From positions 1-5,205 of the forward strand of contig MLAV02000032.1 in NCBI GenBank assembly GCA_001870995.2: a DNA stretch of 5,205 nucleotides, read 5' to 3'. The position numbers and the translations under genes were made by a program. The notes under the pieces are model-generated. The model was given only the letters and a program-made list of their open reading frames with translations, did no database searches and was not told the origin of the DNA. The DNA comes from Chitinophaga sp. CB10. GTDB taxonomy: Bacteria > Bacteroidota > Bacteroidia > Chitinophagales > Chitinophagaceae. Below, one piece after another: positions 5,198 through 5,205 of the stretch; the first letter of the stretch is position 1, and each line of letters opens with the position of its first letter.

Positions 5198-5205
5198 TCA
5201 ACAAG
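5114..5205 (-). repeat. 92-bp direct repeat, copy 2 (reaches window edge)
   Basis: This is identical to 3323-3408 over 86 bases, then two mismatches and four further matches up to the edge. The reading KFFERAAV... is preceded by TGA at 5200-5198. In copy 1 the repeat ends against a truncated XRE gene. The same arrangement may follow here, but that lies outside the window. Confidence 0.9.

Noticed and set aside
3323..5205. Recurring core segments considered as a CRISPR or other short repeat array
   Set aside because: Only two or three copies, long and protein-coding; they are Rhs core homology, with no regular spacers.

Overview
The window is most likely from a Bacteroidota genome (Chitinophaga/Sphingobacteria-like). 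The evidence is the Rhs core wording (YRYGFNGKENDNE, IYDPRIGKFLSVDP, TPYQFASN), IS256-type elements with a KKWTMPIRN transposase tail, and genes lacking strong Shine-Dalgarno sites. It is an accessory island: the graveyard end of an Rhs polymorphic-toxin locus. Several displaced ('orphan') toxin-tip/immunity cassettes lie head to tail on the minus strand, with no full-length rhs gene in view. The N-terminal shell of any functional Rhs protein would lie beyond base 5205, or elsewhere.

From right to left (direction of transcription). Cassette A has an Rhs core remnant joined to an intact toxin tip with a zinc-metallopeptidase HERTH motif (4142-5197), followed by a small immunity-type gene (3876-4136). 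A hairpin terminator (3767-3795) separates it from a convergent plus-strand XRE/Cro-type regulator that has lost its start (3419-3760). Cassette C has a second Rhs core of a different subtype (3155-3409), almost no toxin left (3063-3176) and an intact immunity-type gene (2739-3056). It ends in another strong bidirectional hairpin (2685-2728) and the last 15 codons of a second XRE copy (2644-2691). Remnant D (2236-2642) is a frameshifted reading of unknown identity. Cassette B has a damaged Rhs core, a large toxin tip broken by stops and a frameshift (1192-2233), and an overlapping GTG-started lipoprotein-like immunity gene (942-1202). Cassette E has only a frameshifted toxin tail (738-941) followed by an intact immunity-type gene (424-735).

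The left edge holds the 3' end and right inverted repeat of one IS256-family element (132-367). Next to it are the left inverted repeat, a protective hairpin and the first codons of a second IS256-family element that runs out of the window at base 1.

Two themes stand out. First, every recognisable immunity gene is open while four of five toxins are broken, as expected if the locus is kept as an immunity reservoir. Second, the cassettes are punctuated by a repeated unit (immunity gene end, bidirectional terminator, convergent XRE gene, 92-bp repeated Rhs core segment), which may mark how cassettes are added or swapped. Family names beyond Rhs, XRE and IS256 are not claimed.
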